Assembly (NCBI GenBank): GCA_019454045.1
Contig: SKCR01036756.1
Coordinates: forward strand, 1 to 64,000
DNA length: 64,000 nt
Origin: Zanthoxylum bungeanum
Lineage: Eukaryota > Streptophyta > Magnoliopsida > Sapindales > Rutaceae
Reading direction: 5' to 3'
Shown here: positions 44,630 to 57,046 of the stretch, one piece after another
Numbering within the stretch: position 1 is the first letter of the stretch
How the letters are laid out: each line of letters begins with the position of its first letter
Notes under the pieces: generated by a model
The model's input: only the letters and a program-made list of their open reading frames with translations
Databases searched by the model: none
What the model was told of the DNA's origin: nothing
Position numbers and translations under genes: made by a program

Positions 44630-45470
44630 ATGGCTAGCGGAAATATCACGGTATCGGTCTCTCATGGAGAAAAACCGGAGAAATTTGGTGGGGCAAATTT
44701 CAAACAATGGCAGAGCAAGATGCTGTTCTACCTGACAAACAATTGTTGCAAAATTCCTCAAAGATCCTCCGGGTCCTGTGGAGGGTGAATCCGAATTGGC
44801 CAAGGAAGAGCGAGAACAGACTTGGATGTCTGGAGACTTCTTATGCAAGAACTACCTTTTGGGTGGTCTTGACAATACCCTGTACAATGTGTACCAAGGC
44901 ATGACTTCTGCGAAGATTCTCTGGGAATCTCTCGAGAAGAAGTATAAAACTGAAGATGCCGGACAAAAGGAATTTGTCGTGGGTAGGTTCCTGGAATACA
45001 AAATGGTAGATTCAAGGACGGTGATGTCTCAGTTGGGTGAACTGCAATTAATCATTCATGAAATACTGGATGAAGGAATGAAACTTTGTGAGACGTTTCA
45101 AGTTGCCGCCATAATTGAAAAGTTGCCTCCATCATGGAAGGACTTCAGGAGCTATCTGAAACACAAAAAGAAGCAGATGAGCCTTGAATACCTCAGTGTT
45201 CGATTGAGAATCGAGGAGGACAACATGATGTCCAAGAAAGCCAGCTACAAGACTCTGGAGTCTAAGGCCAACATCATTGAAGGTGTAAAGGGTAGCAAAA
45301 AGAGAAAGAACAGTGGAGCTGACTCTGGGAACAAGAAGTTCAAGGGAAAATGCTACAACTGTGGAAAGAGCGGTCATATGTCAAAGGACTGCAGAAACAA
45401 GAAGTCTCAGGACAAGGGCAAGAAAAAGAAAAATGAGGCCCATGTCACTGAAAGGCGAGCAGCTGACTGA
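44630..45470 (+). pseudogene. Copia gag with zinc knuckle, one frameshift
   Basis: Starts MASGNITVSVSHGEKPEKF, then WQSKMLFYL. After a frameshift near 44745 it continues GPVEGESELAKEEREQTW, YKTEDAGQKEFVVGRFLEYK and VAAIIEKLPPSWKDFRSYL (UBN2/gag-polypeptide type), and reaches the zinc knuckle CYNCGKSGHMSKDC. A Lys-rich tail follows. It forms the particle shell and binds RNA. Confidence 0.93.
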
Positions 45471-46440
45471 TGATATCTCAGAGATGGAACTATCAGCAGT
45501 GTAACTGAAGCCAACATAGTTGGGAATCCGAGAGAATGGTGGGTAGACACTGGGGCTACTCGTCATATATGTGCAGACAATAAGATGTTTTCCATGTACC
45601 AGAAGGTCGATGGCGGCGATCATCTGACAATGGGAAACTCGTCTACCTCTCAGGTGGTTGGACAGGGCACAGTGGTTCTGAAGATGACATCCGGAAAGGA
45701 GCTAACATTGAAAAATGTACTGCACGTTCTAGATATTCGGAAGAACTTGGTCTCGGGCTCTCTTCTTAGTAAGGCTGGTTTTAAGCTTGTATTTGTTTCT
45801 GATAAGTTTGTAATGACAAAGAATGATATGTATGTAGGAAAAGGTTACCTGACTGAGGGCCTTTTTAAGCTAAATGTAATGACTGTTAACCGTGCTATTA
45901 ATAAAGCTAGTTCGTCTGCTTATATTATTGTGTCACAAAATGTATGGCATGGGAGGTTAGGACATGTTAATTATGATACTATGCGTAAATTAATTAACAT
46001 GGACCTTATACCTAAATTTGCAATTGATGGCCAACATAAGTGTGAAGCATGTGTTGAAGCAAAAATGCATCGAACATCATTTCATTCTATAGAACGTAGT
46101 TCTAAACCGCTGGAACTTGTACATACCGATGTATGTGACATGAATATTATGCAAACAAGAGGCGGTAAAAAGTACTTTGTCACTTTTATCGATGACAGCA
46201 TAAGATTCTGTTATGTGTACTTGCTGAGAAGCAAAGCTGAAGCAATTGAGAGCTTCGTACACTATAAGAACGAAGTTGAAAACCAACTTGGCAAGAAAAT
46301 CAAAAGAATCAGGAGTGATAGAGGCGGTGAATACGTTTCACCATTCGGTGATATTGTTCTGTGCACGGAATTATTCACGAAACCACTGCTCCTTATTCTC
46401 CTCAACAAACGGAATTGCAGAACGTAAAACCGAACGTTGA
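45471..46440 (+). pseudogene. Copia protease, GAG-pre-integrase and integrase N-terminal part
   Basis: The protease motif is WWVDTGATRHIC at about 45540-45575, reached after a stop or shift near 45470-45500. The pre-integrase zinc region follows (WHGRLGHVNYDTMRKL, HKCEACVEAKMHRT), then the integrase core with Asp in LVHTDVCDM and Asp/Gly in RSDRGGEY. A shift at about 46350-46420 breaks the catalytic Glu region (QQNGIAERKTE in the other frame). Confidence 0.92.
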
Positions 46441-48535
46441 AGGAAATGATGAACGCCATGTTGACAAGTTCGGGACTACCCCAGAACTTGTGGGGGGAAG
46501 CTTTGCTTTCCGCGAACTACGTTCTTAACAAACTTCCTCACAGAAAGTTGGACAAGACACCATATGAGTTGTGGAAAGGTTTCGTACCTTCCTACAAATA
46601 CCTCAAAGTGTGGGGGTGTCTTGCCAAAGTAATGGTTCCTAAACCTAAGAAGGTTAAAATAGGACCAAAAACTGTTGACTGTATATTCATTGGATATGCT
46701 CGCAACAGTAGTGCGTATCGATTCTTGGTACACAAGTCGGAGATTCCTGACATCAATCCGAAAATGATAATTGAGTCAAGGAATGCGACATTTTTTGAAG
46801 AGACGTTTCCTTGTAAGGAAAGACAGCGCACAGTGTCTCTCAAAAGAACGACTGACGCTGTCAAGGACAGTGATCAGGTTGACCTAGAATCAGATAAACA
46901 TGTTAATACTAAGACAATCGAGCCTAGACGTAGCAAAAGAGCTAGAACGTCTAAGTCGTTTGGTCCCGATTTTCTGACATACCTGTTAGAAAATGAGCCT
47001 CAAAGCTATAAAGAAGCTATGTCTTCTCCTGAGGCACCTCTTTGGAAAGAGGCGATAAATAGTGAGATTGATTCAATCCTACAGAACCATACTTGGGAGT
47101 TGGTTGATCTTCCACCAGGTTGTAAGCCATTGGGCTACAAATGGATATTCAAAAGGAAGATGAAAACGGATGGATCAATAGATAAGTACAAGACAAGACT
47201 TGTCATAAAAGGTTATAGACAAAAGGAGGGCCTTGATTACTTTGACACCTATTCACCTGTGACACGTATCACATCGATAAGAATGCTCATAGCCATAGCA
47301 GCTATATTTGGTCTTGAAATACATCAAATGGATGTAAAGACAGCATTCTTGAATGGTGAATTGAATGAAGAGATTTACATGGAACAACCAGAAGGGTTTT
47401 GTGTTCCTGGACAAGAACAGAAGGTGTGCAAACTTGTAAAATCCTTGTATGGATTAAAACAAGCACCGAAACAATGGCATGAGAAATTTGACAAAGAAAT
47501 GTTGTCAAATGGGTTCAAAACCAATGAGTGTGATAAGTGTGTGTACACTAAATCAACTCAAAAGGATATGTCATTGTGTGTCTCTATGTAGACGATATGC
47601 TGATAATTGGTAGTAATCATGAAATGATTCAGTCTACCAAAAATGTGTTATCCAGCAGATTTGATATGAAAGATATGGGGATAGCTGATGTGATCCTAGG
47701 AATAAAGATTTCTATGACATCAGACGGATATATATTATCACAGACTCATTATATTGAGAAGATACTCGATAAATATATCAAAGGGGATCTAAATGTGGCT
47801 AGAACCCCTGTAGACCTAACTCTTCATTTATCAAAGAATACTGGTTCAAGCATATCGCAACTAGAGTATTCGAGAATCATCGGAAGTCTGATGTATCTCA
47901 TGAATTGCACGCGACCTGATATCGCTCAAGCTGTGAATCAGCTTAGCAGATATACGAGCAATCCAGGACACAACCACTGGAAAGCCATAGTAAGAGTTTT
48001 GAGGTATCTGCGAGAAACTTCAAAATATGGGCTACATTACGAAAGATATCCTGCTGTACTAGAGGGTTACAGCGATGCTAACTGGATATCTGATACGGTG
48101 GATTCCAAATCCACGAGTGGATTTGTTTTCACACTTGGTAATGCAGCCGTGTCATGGAAATCCTCGAGGCAAACGTGTATTGCCCGGTCTACTATGGAAT
48201 CAGAATTCATAGCATTAGACAAAACAGCGGAAGAAGCAGAATGGCTTAGAAACTTCCTAGAGGATATTCCTAGTTGGGCCAAACCGGTGCCAGCGATTAG
48301 CATACATTGTGATAGCCAATCGGTAATTGGGAGAGCCCAAAATACAATGTATAATGGTAAGTCTCGACACATACGTCGGAGATATAATACCATACGTCAA
48401 CTGCTCTCAAGTGGCATAATAACGATTGATTATGTCAGGTCGAAGGAAAACCTAGCGGATCCACTAACTAAAGGTTTACCTCGAGAGCAAGTTGAGAAGT
48501 CATCGAGGGGAAAGGGCTTGAAGCCTATAATCTAA
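46437..48535 (+). pseudogene. Copia integrase C-part, reverse transcriptase and RNase H
   Basis: Two frames joined by a shift at about 47585. The first covers the integrase end (WGEALLSANYVLNKLPHRKL) and RT (WELVDLPPGCKPLGYKWIFK, DVKTAFLNGELNEEIYMEQP, SLYGLKQAPKQWHEKFD). The second starts at the catalytic YVDDML, continues LGIKI, then RNase H ([41 protein letters not shown]) and ends [14 protein letters not shown]. Only the shift separates it from an intact RT/RNase H. Confidence 0.94.
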
Positions 48536-49113
48536 GAATTGTCACTGTGGAAACCCAACCTAGTTGACTGGAGATCCCAAGATCTAGGTTCAAAAGGGAC
48601 AACAGAAACTTTGTGCAATTTAAAACAAGCACTGAAGAGTTTCGTACTCTTTCCCATTCCGATAATGACGCTGAGTGCTGTCTGTCATTGGTTAGGATAA
48701 GCTAAGGCTTTTAATGATCACTATATTAGGAGATGAGTCCTAATGGGGGTAAAGACAGATTACCTCTTCATAGAAGATCACCTATTTCAAGTAAGAAGTG
48801 AGGCCGCTTCCATGGGAACCTTTAAAGGCGGGTTATCCTAAAGTACTTGATGAATCCAGGACCGTTGTTCAGGGCCAAAATGAACACAACCGTAGAACGG
48901 GAAAATGGTCGAATTAAAGCTGTGTGTTGGCAATTGTCTTGGTTTACACCAACGGCAGAACAGTTCAAGACTATGGGTCACTGGTTTGCCAAGTAAATCC
49001 GATTGTCACTCACTAGGAAAGGTTCAAGGCGAAAGCTACCTATTTCGATGCAGGTTTAGTTCATGGTAACTCTCTGAAGTGTCTCTGTGAATATTTGAAG
49101 AATTGTGGGGGAT

Positions 49114-49635
49114 TGTTAGAAATTCTTCAAAATATTTATTTAAGGGTATTTCTGTCAAGTTGGTATCATTGGGTGCTTGTGAGGGGTATAACCCTTTGGA
49201 GGGTTGCACCCCAACCCTAAGGGTGCCCTATTGGCACCCTTCCATGCCTTATATAAGAAGGCTTGATATCCAAAATAAATACACAGAAAGAAATCCGATT
49301 TTGATATATAAGAGACATTGTTTTCCTTTGTTTTTAAGAGAGTTTCACCATATTCCTAGTTCATACACTTGTTAAGGAGTGCTCCTTGAACAAGAAGATT
49401 CCAAGTAATCCTGGGAGAACGTTGGCAAAACGAATCCGTAAAGCACCTGTGACGGAGCCAATAAGTTCTTAAGGACAGAGATCATCTCGACTTAGACAAT
49501 TCTGTGATCTCCATTTTCTGGTTTGTTTTAATGGTTTTCTGGTTTTAGGGTTTCATGCATCTAGATCTATTTTGTTGTTTTGATCTGTTTGATTGCAAGT
49601 TATATTACTGTTTAATGACACAAATTATACTAACA
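49114..49635 (+). repeat. 3' LTR of the Copia element
   Basis: 522 bp, nearly identical to 43386-43904, with the differences concentrated around 49200-49300. It is preceded by the polypurine stretch GTGGGGGAT. Confidence 0.95.
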
Positions 49636-49640
49636 ATATA

Positions 49641-50866
49641 TAATCGGGACGGATCGAGATTGACAAATTCTGACCCATCAAATTGATTATCGACTCAAAT
49701 GGCAAGCGATAAAACTTAAAAACTATTATAAATCAAAATTCCGATATTTGGCTGTGGTGAAAATTATTTTCTATCATAAAGAGGATAAGTACGAGTTTTA
49801 TAACTTATTTACCATTTTCAAGCTATATAAATGGACACTGAGAATAGAGTTTTATGATTTATTTTTCCTTTTCAAGGTATATACTCAATGGACTCAGAGA
49901 CTAGGTTGGGAACTTATTTTCCCTTTTCAAGCTTATACTCAATGTCCAGTAAGGATTGCAATCAGACGTACCGTGGCGATCGAGTCTTATTCTATCTCGC
50001 TTATTATTTGAGATTAATAAATCATCCCGAATTCCGATCGGTAATTTAAATCGAGACTAAAAATCATCTCGAATCTTGTATTGATTGGTGTGAGATCCCG
50101 AATTTTGATCGAGATTTTAAAATTCAAGATTCGGGACCAAAAACAGTTCTAAATCTTGACCCAATTTTTTATTCATATGACAAATCATCCCAAATCCAGA
50201 CCGAAATTTTTATTCGAGATGAAAAATCATTTCAAATCCCAAACAGAATGAGACGAGATCCCAATCAAAATTCGGGATTCGGGATTTTCTTCCAACCCTC
50301 TCTCTCGATGACTAAATTATAATCGTATGGATTTAGATTTTTTATAAATCTTTTAATAATTGAAACTTTAGTATATTATAATATAAATTAAAAAAGGTCA
50401 AAAAAAAAAAAAAAAAAAAAACTATGTGGGCAGTAATATGAAACAAGAAATTGTTAACGGTTTTGTCAACATTTGTCCTCATTCACGTAGCTACTAGAAA
50501 GTTGGTGGTGGTCTCGTCGATTCCTCTATCTTTAGAACTGATTAAATGATCTAATTTTATACTACTTTTTTAAAATCATCTCGAATCTTGATCGGTATTT
50601 TGAATCAGAAAGAAAAATCATTTCGAATATCGGTTCGAATGGTGCAGAATTCCGAATTCTGAATTCTGATCGGGATTTGAGACTTTTTAAACTAAAATTC
50701 GAGATAAAAAATCGTTCTAAATCCTGACCCGATTTTTTATTCGGATGACATTTCATCCCAAATCCCGATTGAAATTTTTATTCGAGATGGAAAATCATTT
50801 CGAATCCTAGACCGAACGGGACGGGATTTCAATCAAGATTCAGGATTCAAGATTTTCTTCCAACTT
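49641..50866. repeat. Spacer with duplicated GGGATTTTCTTCCAAC-ended segment
   Basis: The segment at about 50040-50305 recurs, diverged, at about 50575-50865 (AAATCATCTCGAATC, TTTTTATTCGAGATG, GATTTTCTTCCAAC). Each may be a MITE or a decayed repeat unit. A 20-base A run lies at about 50400. No gene. Confidence 0.6.
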
Positions 50867-52820
50867 GATCGCGATTTTATACCGCATATAAGCGCACGTA
50901 TCACTCAAGTAATATAGTGATTATTAGTCGGATATCGTATTCCCAGTGACTTATTATTTCTCCTATTAATACCAAAACTAACCTACTTAACTTAAACTAA
51001 ACTATTGGTTGAGAAATGAGTATTTATTCTGAAATTAAATGAAAATAAATGAATGGCAAACAATAATTTTGGAGATAAATTTTATATGCGAGAATAACCT
51101 AAGGTTGTAACTTCACCTAAGCACGCAAACAATGAGTTCATGCATTTTTTCATTCAATTGGGTTGTTACGAATTATTAACCTAAAACACTAAATTATCTA
51201 TAAGTCTCTTTCGATGGTCAGACAAATATATTCAACTTAAACCAATTAACTATATGTTTATGTTAATTAATTTAAACCAAATTTATTAAGGTCAGGTTCT
51301 AATAGTGGTTACGGATGTCCTGTAGGAATATTTCTATCCTATAAGGAAATCTATTCATAAGAACTAAATCACGTGCTATTATTCTCACGGTTAATCCAAA
51401 TTCCCTCCGTCGAGTTCCTAACGATTTACCAAGACTATTCTATTGTTGGTCAAATAAATAAAATATACATCAAAGCACAGAGAATAATAAATAATCAATA
51501 ACAACCCAAGAGAATAAAAATATGCAAATCAATTAGTAAACATATGTTTGAGATCCATTACAACCCTAGATTAATGATTTAGCTACTCATGATATTCAAT
51601 AAACTCATGCTAATCATTATTGATACAAAACAAGGACTCATAAAGATAAACTAGAGAGAAAATGGAACAAAGAACTCTCGTTTGCAGTCTTCGCCTTCAA
51701 ACTCCAACACTGTTATTGCCTTGTTCTAGGAGTTCTTTTATACGTTGGGACTCCAAAATTATGTTATGAGGCTTATTTTAGGTTTTGGAACGAACTTATT
51801 CTTATATAAGAGGTCTGGGGGGGGGGGGTCTTTCCTGATCAGAAAATGAGTTCCGGATGAAATAAAGGTGTATCTCCTGTGTTGCGATGCGCGTGGAGCG
51901 CGTCACTATGCGCTTGCTTTTGATTGGCGCATCGCTACGTGCCCAGTAATCATGATTTTATACCGCATACAAGTACATGTATCACTCAAGTAGTACAGTG
52001 ACAGAATGTCAGATATCGTACTTACATGTACTTAATATTTATCTTTTAAATATCAAAACTAACATATTTAATTAAGACTAAATAATTGATTGCAAAAGAG
52101 AGAGTGATTAATCTAAATAACTGAAAGAAAATAAAGAGCAAACAATAAATTTAGAGATAAACTTTATATGCGAGAAGAACTTAGGATTTTAACTTCAAGC
52201 ATGCATGTGATCAGTTCATGCACTTATCATTCAATTCGGTTGTTACGAATTATTAACCTAGAATAGTAAACTATTTACAAGCCTCTTTCGATGGTCAGGT
52301 AGAAATATTAAACTTAAACTGCCGTTAAAAATCGGATACAGGGCGAAACTGGGGCTGAAATTTTGGGTTGCGACGTGCGTCACCCCTTGCGACATTGCAA
52401 AATCGCATTTCGCATAACGCGACTTTGCATGCTATGTGTTTCAACACCGTTAATGTTCTTCAGTTGTTATTCTACATGCTTTTTACGTTATTCATGCTTT
52501 AAATATGAAACTCTGCGTGAATTTTTCTTCAAGTTGCATGTTATGCGCATCACAACTCAATGAAACGGGAGTCGCGATGCCCTACTTAAATAGATCTCTG
52601 GTCAATTTTTATTCCTTGTAGCGTTGAGACGCTCTGAATTTGGCCCAATTTGACTCTGTATTTCTACCATTTTCATTTCAAGTTAAATCCTTTAAGTCGT
52701 GATATTATTTCAACCTACGAAACATACCTAAAACACATCAATTCGCTCATAAAACTCGATATCACCAATAAAATATTAAGATAAGGAGACGGGAAATATG
52801 TGTATTTTAATCGCTCATCA
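50867..52820 (-). repeat. Decayed Athila-type LTR fragments
   Basis: Two starts of the same type (TTTTATACCGCAT.. at about 50877 and 51957) are followed by LTR-like text parallel to 21155 (GTATCACTCAAGTA, CCTAGAACACTAAA-like, TCGATGGTCAGA, CCTATAAGGAAATCTATT). The second ends GCTCATCA at about 52820, followed by CACCCCCAAACTTAACATTTT as at the Athila 3' LTR. So they are 3' LTR remains of related minus-strand elements. A G13 run lies near 51807-51819. Confidence 0.65.
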
Positions 52821-53410
52821 CACCCCCAAACTTAACATTTTCTTAGTCCTCGAGCAAAATAAAAAAAAATAAAATAAATAAACAAACTAAAAATAAAATA
52901 AATTAACCTAAGCCACATTCGTAGGGATCCCGATTACTTTTAGCGTATGCAATAAGTATTTAAACCCCTAGATGGCCCTAGTGGACGAGTTAAATCTTAT
53001 GAGGCCTTACAACGACGACACCCAAAAACATCATTATCACACACATGCAATCACACACAAAATGCAAAAATATAAATAAAAATAACTAACAAAACAAAAC
53101 CATCCTGTGAGTTACACATAATATCGTCCTGAGAGAATGGCCAGTGACGAAACCAGAGAACCTTCAAAGTACTCAATGGCACTCAAATCCAAGTTATTGA
53201 ATAAAACATCTAAGTCAGACTCACAATATGTTTGTGAAAAAGGTTCAGTCACAGCTCGATTTGTAAGTAAGCAACTAGTAATTTCGTCTATAAAATTAGC
53301 ATCTGATGGGTCAAACTAACATAGATATCTCAAAAAGTATTATGTATTTTCCTATTAAATTGGCATTGGATGGGTCACCTAAGCATGCACGTGATGGGTT
53401 AATGTACTTG
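52821..53410 (-). other. Remnant of the 3' region of an Athila-type element
   Basis: Parallels 23316-23480 (TAGTCCTCGAGCAAAA, CATTCGTAGGGATC, TTAAACCCCTAG, GTGGACGAG). A short minus-strand open stretch at about 53310-53107 (FIDEITSCLLTNRAVTEP) has no assignment. It is cut at 53411 by another LTR. Confidence 0.6.
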
Positions 53411-54993
53411 TGACCGGTGCTTACACACACGCGTATAACGCAAGCGTACGTATCGTTCAAGTAGTATAAAAAATATCGATCCCACGAGGAATTAATACCT
53501 AATCTATTAATTTTATGAGGTCAAATGATTACTAGTATCTAACAGGTTGATTGATTGATTTGAAATGGTGATGATTTTAAATTTAAAAACAAGTAAATAA
53601 AATTGCACCAAAGTAGGTTTAAGAAAATTCAATATTAGGAAACAATCTAGGGTTGTGAATCTTTCTAATATCTTTTAAAAGATGAAGTGGTTATTTCATG
53701 TTTGTGTAATAAATCGGTTTACTAACCTGGAACACTAAATTATGCGAAAGCCTCTGTCGATGGTCAGACGCAAATACCCAGTATAATCCAATTAAACAAC
53801 ATGTCTATGTCAACCAAATTATCTGGATTCATTAAGTTTAAGTTCCAATTATGGCTACCCCCGCCCGACAGGTATATGTCTATCCTGTAAGGAAATCTAT
53901 AAAAGGGTTATCTATCCTCAAGGAAGATCGTGGGCTATTAAGTCTAAGGCTGAAACCTAAAATCCTTTGTCAAGTTTATTTTAGATTTACCAGATCAATC
54001 TTATTAGTGGCCAATTAACAATACACATTAAGCTTAAGACTAAATAAGTAAACCTTTAAATTACCCAAACTATAAAATAACCCCTTATAAACCGGTGATA
54101 TTAGAATTCATCACAACCCCAGATAACTAATTTAGTTACGACACATAACTAGGGCTAGTAAAAACTTAAAAGTAAAAGACATAAATTAAAAATGCTGAAA
54201 AGTAATTGCGATAAAGTAAAAGCTGAAAAGTAAATTACAATAAAATAAAATGTTAAGGTAAAAGGATCAACTTTTACTATTTACTGTTTAGATATCTCCA
54301 TTAATATAATATATTAACTTGTGATTATTTTACCAACCAGCCATATAGGCGGTAACCTGATTAAGTCAAATTAAGTACAACCAACCATAAAGGCGGAATC
54401 AAAATAAACCTTCCATACAGGGGGTAAGAAAATTTAATTACCAACCGACCAATCTGGTGGTATCCTTGCTTAGTTAGGTTTAAACCAATTTAAAATGAAT
54501 TACCAACCGACCAATATAGCGGTATCCTCATTAAGTCAAATTTTAAATAGTGAATATATTATATTTAAGGGAGACTAACCTAAATAGCAATAGTAAAAGA
54601 ATTACCTTTCACCATAGCAGAGGGAAGTTACCTCCTCGTGGTTGAATAGTAAAAACTGTAAAAGTAAAGAAAGTAAATTACTATTATTATAGAACGTAAT
54701 TAAAATTAATTACAAAACTGAAATTTAAAAGAAACTAGATAGAAAACTCTCTATTTACATCAGAGAATTCAGAGAGGAAGGTACATCTAAAACTGAAACC
54801 TCGAGCTGAATTTATAGGCGTCGATAGGCCTCCGACGTCGCGACGCTATAGCCTTTGGCGTCGCGACGCCCGTGATTTACGGCGTGGCATGCGGAGAGCT
54901 CGACACGTGGTGTTTTGGATAAGTAGATAAGGTGACACGTGGCACGGCGGCTGGAAACTCAATAATTATGCTGATGTGGCGCTGACTTGGCGA
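53411..54993 (-). repeat. Partial Athila-type LTR, interrupted by a Copia element
   Basis: Begins TGACCGGTGCTTACACACACG and follows the 21155 LTR closely for about 1.58 kb, including the CCATATAGGCGG array (54331-54530), a GCGTCGCGACGC segment (about 54830-54875) and two CACGTGG sites (about 54903 and 54935). It lacks an adjacent primer-binding site, so it may be a solo LTR. The rest is presumably beyond the Copia insertion and outside the window. Confidence 0.85.
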
Positions 54994-57046
54994 TGTTGGA
55001 TAATTATGACCCATAGCGTCACTATTTGTACAGATCATGGTGTTGTTGTACAAATTAACTATGTGACAAAAGAGATTGCACTCTTATCATTTGTGATTAG
55101 ATCACCAAGATGTATAAATGATAGAAGGTCCTTATGATTTGTTCCTGGATTGAGAATGATATTAGACAGTATCAGTCCACGAAGGATAAATCATTAAATA
55201 TCCATAGTCAGAGTATTATCGAGATTGGACATCGATAATGCGTAAAAGACTAATATTACACTTGTGCGCATTGTGAGGGCACAAACGACATAGTTCTCAT
55301 ATATTTAGGTATAGGATACTCATGCAAGTGTTATAGGAGGTTGTGTTTTACCGATGGTACGGGAAATAGCTTCGCTCTAGATAGACCCCCTCGGAATTCC
55401 ATTGGTAGTATGACTATGTGTCTATGGAAGTCCGAAATCAGGGTAGGTGTATTTGGTCTTAACCTGAGACTTACACCGCTAATACTTGCGACAATCAATA
55501 TACTTTGGTTTTGGTCGTCCAGGGCTTTAACAGGTTCTGTGTACACCTCTGCTGGTATATTGAGAATCGTAGTGTGTTGGGTGTGATGTCAAGACGGAAG
55601 TATCACTTCAGTCATATGGAGATGATGGTCACGTAGGATACGGTACAGGTACTCTTATGTACTGCAGTCATCGGGATAAAATGACAAGGTCATGTTTATC
55701 CGATTATAGAGACTGGTTACCAGACATCCGACATGTGCTTCGTACGAGGCAGCCACAATTCCAGCCTCAGGCCTAGCACGTGATCATCCGATACTGGATC
55801 GACATACACAATACTACGTATACTACGTCTGATATAGATCGCTTATTCCTGTAAGCATGTTTCTGGAGAATTGGGTAGGCATGATGATTTGCTAGAAGCC
55901 AGCCTTGTCTTGTAAATCGGTATAAACGTAGTACCAGGTACTTACGTGTTCGGATAGTCCGACGACCGTATTTACTGCCAACATATCCGGGGATCTCATG
56001 GGTCACTTCCTGAAGATTCACCGATGACGTATGACTCGCACTTTAATTAATCTGGGATTAATTGGATGAGAGAGAGAGAAAATTAATCTGGGATTAATTA
56101 CGGAGATATTTTATCTGGGATAAAATATCATTAAAAGAGAGATAACGATTAATTTGGAATTAATCGATAAAATAATATATTCGATATATTATACGAAATT
56201 GGATTTTGACGCGGAATTAAAATTAGATTTTAATTCGGGCGAACGAGTTAATTTAGAATTAATTCGTTAGCGACGTGAATAGTGATTTCACTAGGCATAA
56301 TCATTTAATTACGTCGCAACGGAAAATTCGTTAATTTGGAATTAGCGAACCCGAGCCCCGGATTATTTGCTAGCGCATTCGCATTTCGAATTCGAGTGCG
56401 GCACGCAAGTCAAATCAAGTGTCAAATCGCTAGTCGCATCTAGCGTCACATCATTCGTCAATCAAGTGATGGATGTCTTTCACTTTGAGTGATTGACACC
56501 AGCCACTATTCATTGATTGATGTGAATGATGGAAGTAGTTGGCATAGTTGCCTTTTGACTTTTGGAATTTGAAATTTGGTATATGTTAATTGATTTTAGA
56601 AATCAATAAAATCAATTCACATTTTTCAATTCTCTCTCTTCTTTCCCCCTCTTTCTCCTTCCGTCTTGGCCGGTTCTTGTTCTTTTGTTTCTGGTTTCTT
56701 CTGCCGAACATGGAAAGAGAAGAATTGATGATTTTTTGGCAAAATCAAAGTGCTAGCACACTCTAGGAGACATACCAAGGTGATAGGGAAGTAATTTCGT
56801 GAGCTTGGAATCCATTTTGGAAGCTTGGAGCTTGAAGACATCAATGGAGGACATGACCGATTTTGAGTAGCAAAACAATGAGTTTGCCGTGAGCCTTGGA
56901 GCTCCTCAAATGGCATAATGAGTTTTGTTCATCACCGATCGCATCGACTCAACCGATCATTGTGAGTATTCCGCAACTCCGTGAATGTATTCACTTTGTA
57001 TTTTCATTGCTTGATATGATCTTGGGATGCTTAAAAAATTCCAACA
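54994..57046 (+). repeat. 5' LTR of the second Copia element
   Basis: 2053 bp. The first 350 bases match 62745 onward with about nine substitutions and two one-base indels by my count, near 97% identity. It contains tandem ATTAATCTGGGATTAATT-type repeats (about 56040-56170). Confidence 0.95.

Larger units (their letters stand above)
43386..49635 (+). mobile_element. Complete Ty1/Copia retrotransposon
   Basis: 6250 bp, with LTRs 43386-43904 and 49114-49635 (TGTTAGAAATTC...ATACTAACA) and a 5-bp duplication ATATA (43381-43385 and 49636-49640). Order is gag, protease, integrase, RT and RNase H, as in Copia. A polypurine stretch GTGGGGGA lies just before the 3' LTR. The LTRs differ at only a handful of positions by eye. 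Gag-pol has about four frameshifts and is otherwise well kept, so this is a recent but inactive copy. Confidence 0.96.

Noticed and set aside
51807..51819. G13 run as a regulatory G-quadruplex
   Set aside because: A single homopolymer in a decayed LTR; slippage or assembly error is as likely.
53107..53319. A short open stretch as an independent gene
   Set aside because: It sits in a decayed Athila-type 3' region, has no start context, and I recognise no family.
55331..55586. Paired open frames also found at 62966-63386
   Set aside because: They are the same LTR sequence of one Copia element seen twice; no family match and no codon conservation that I can see.
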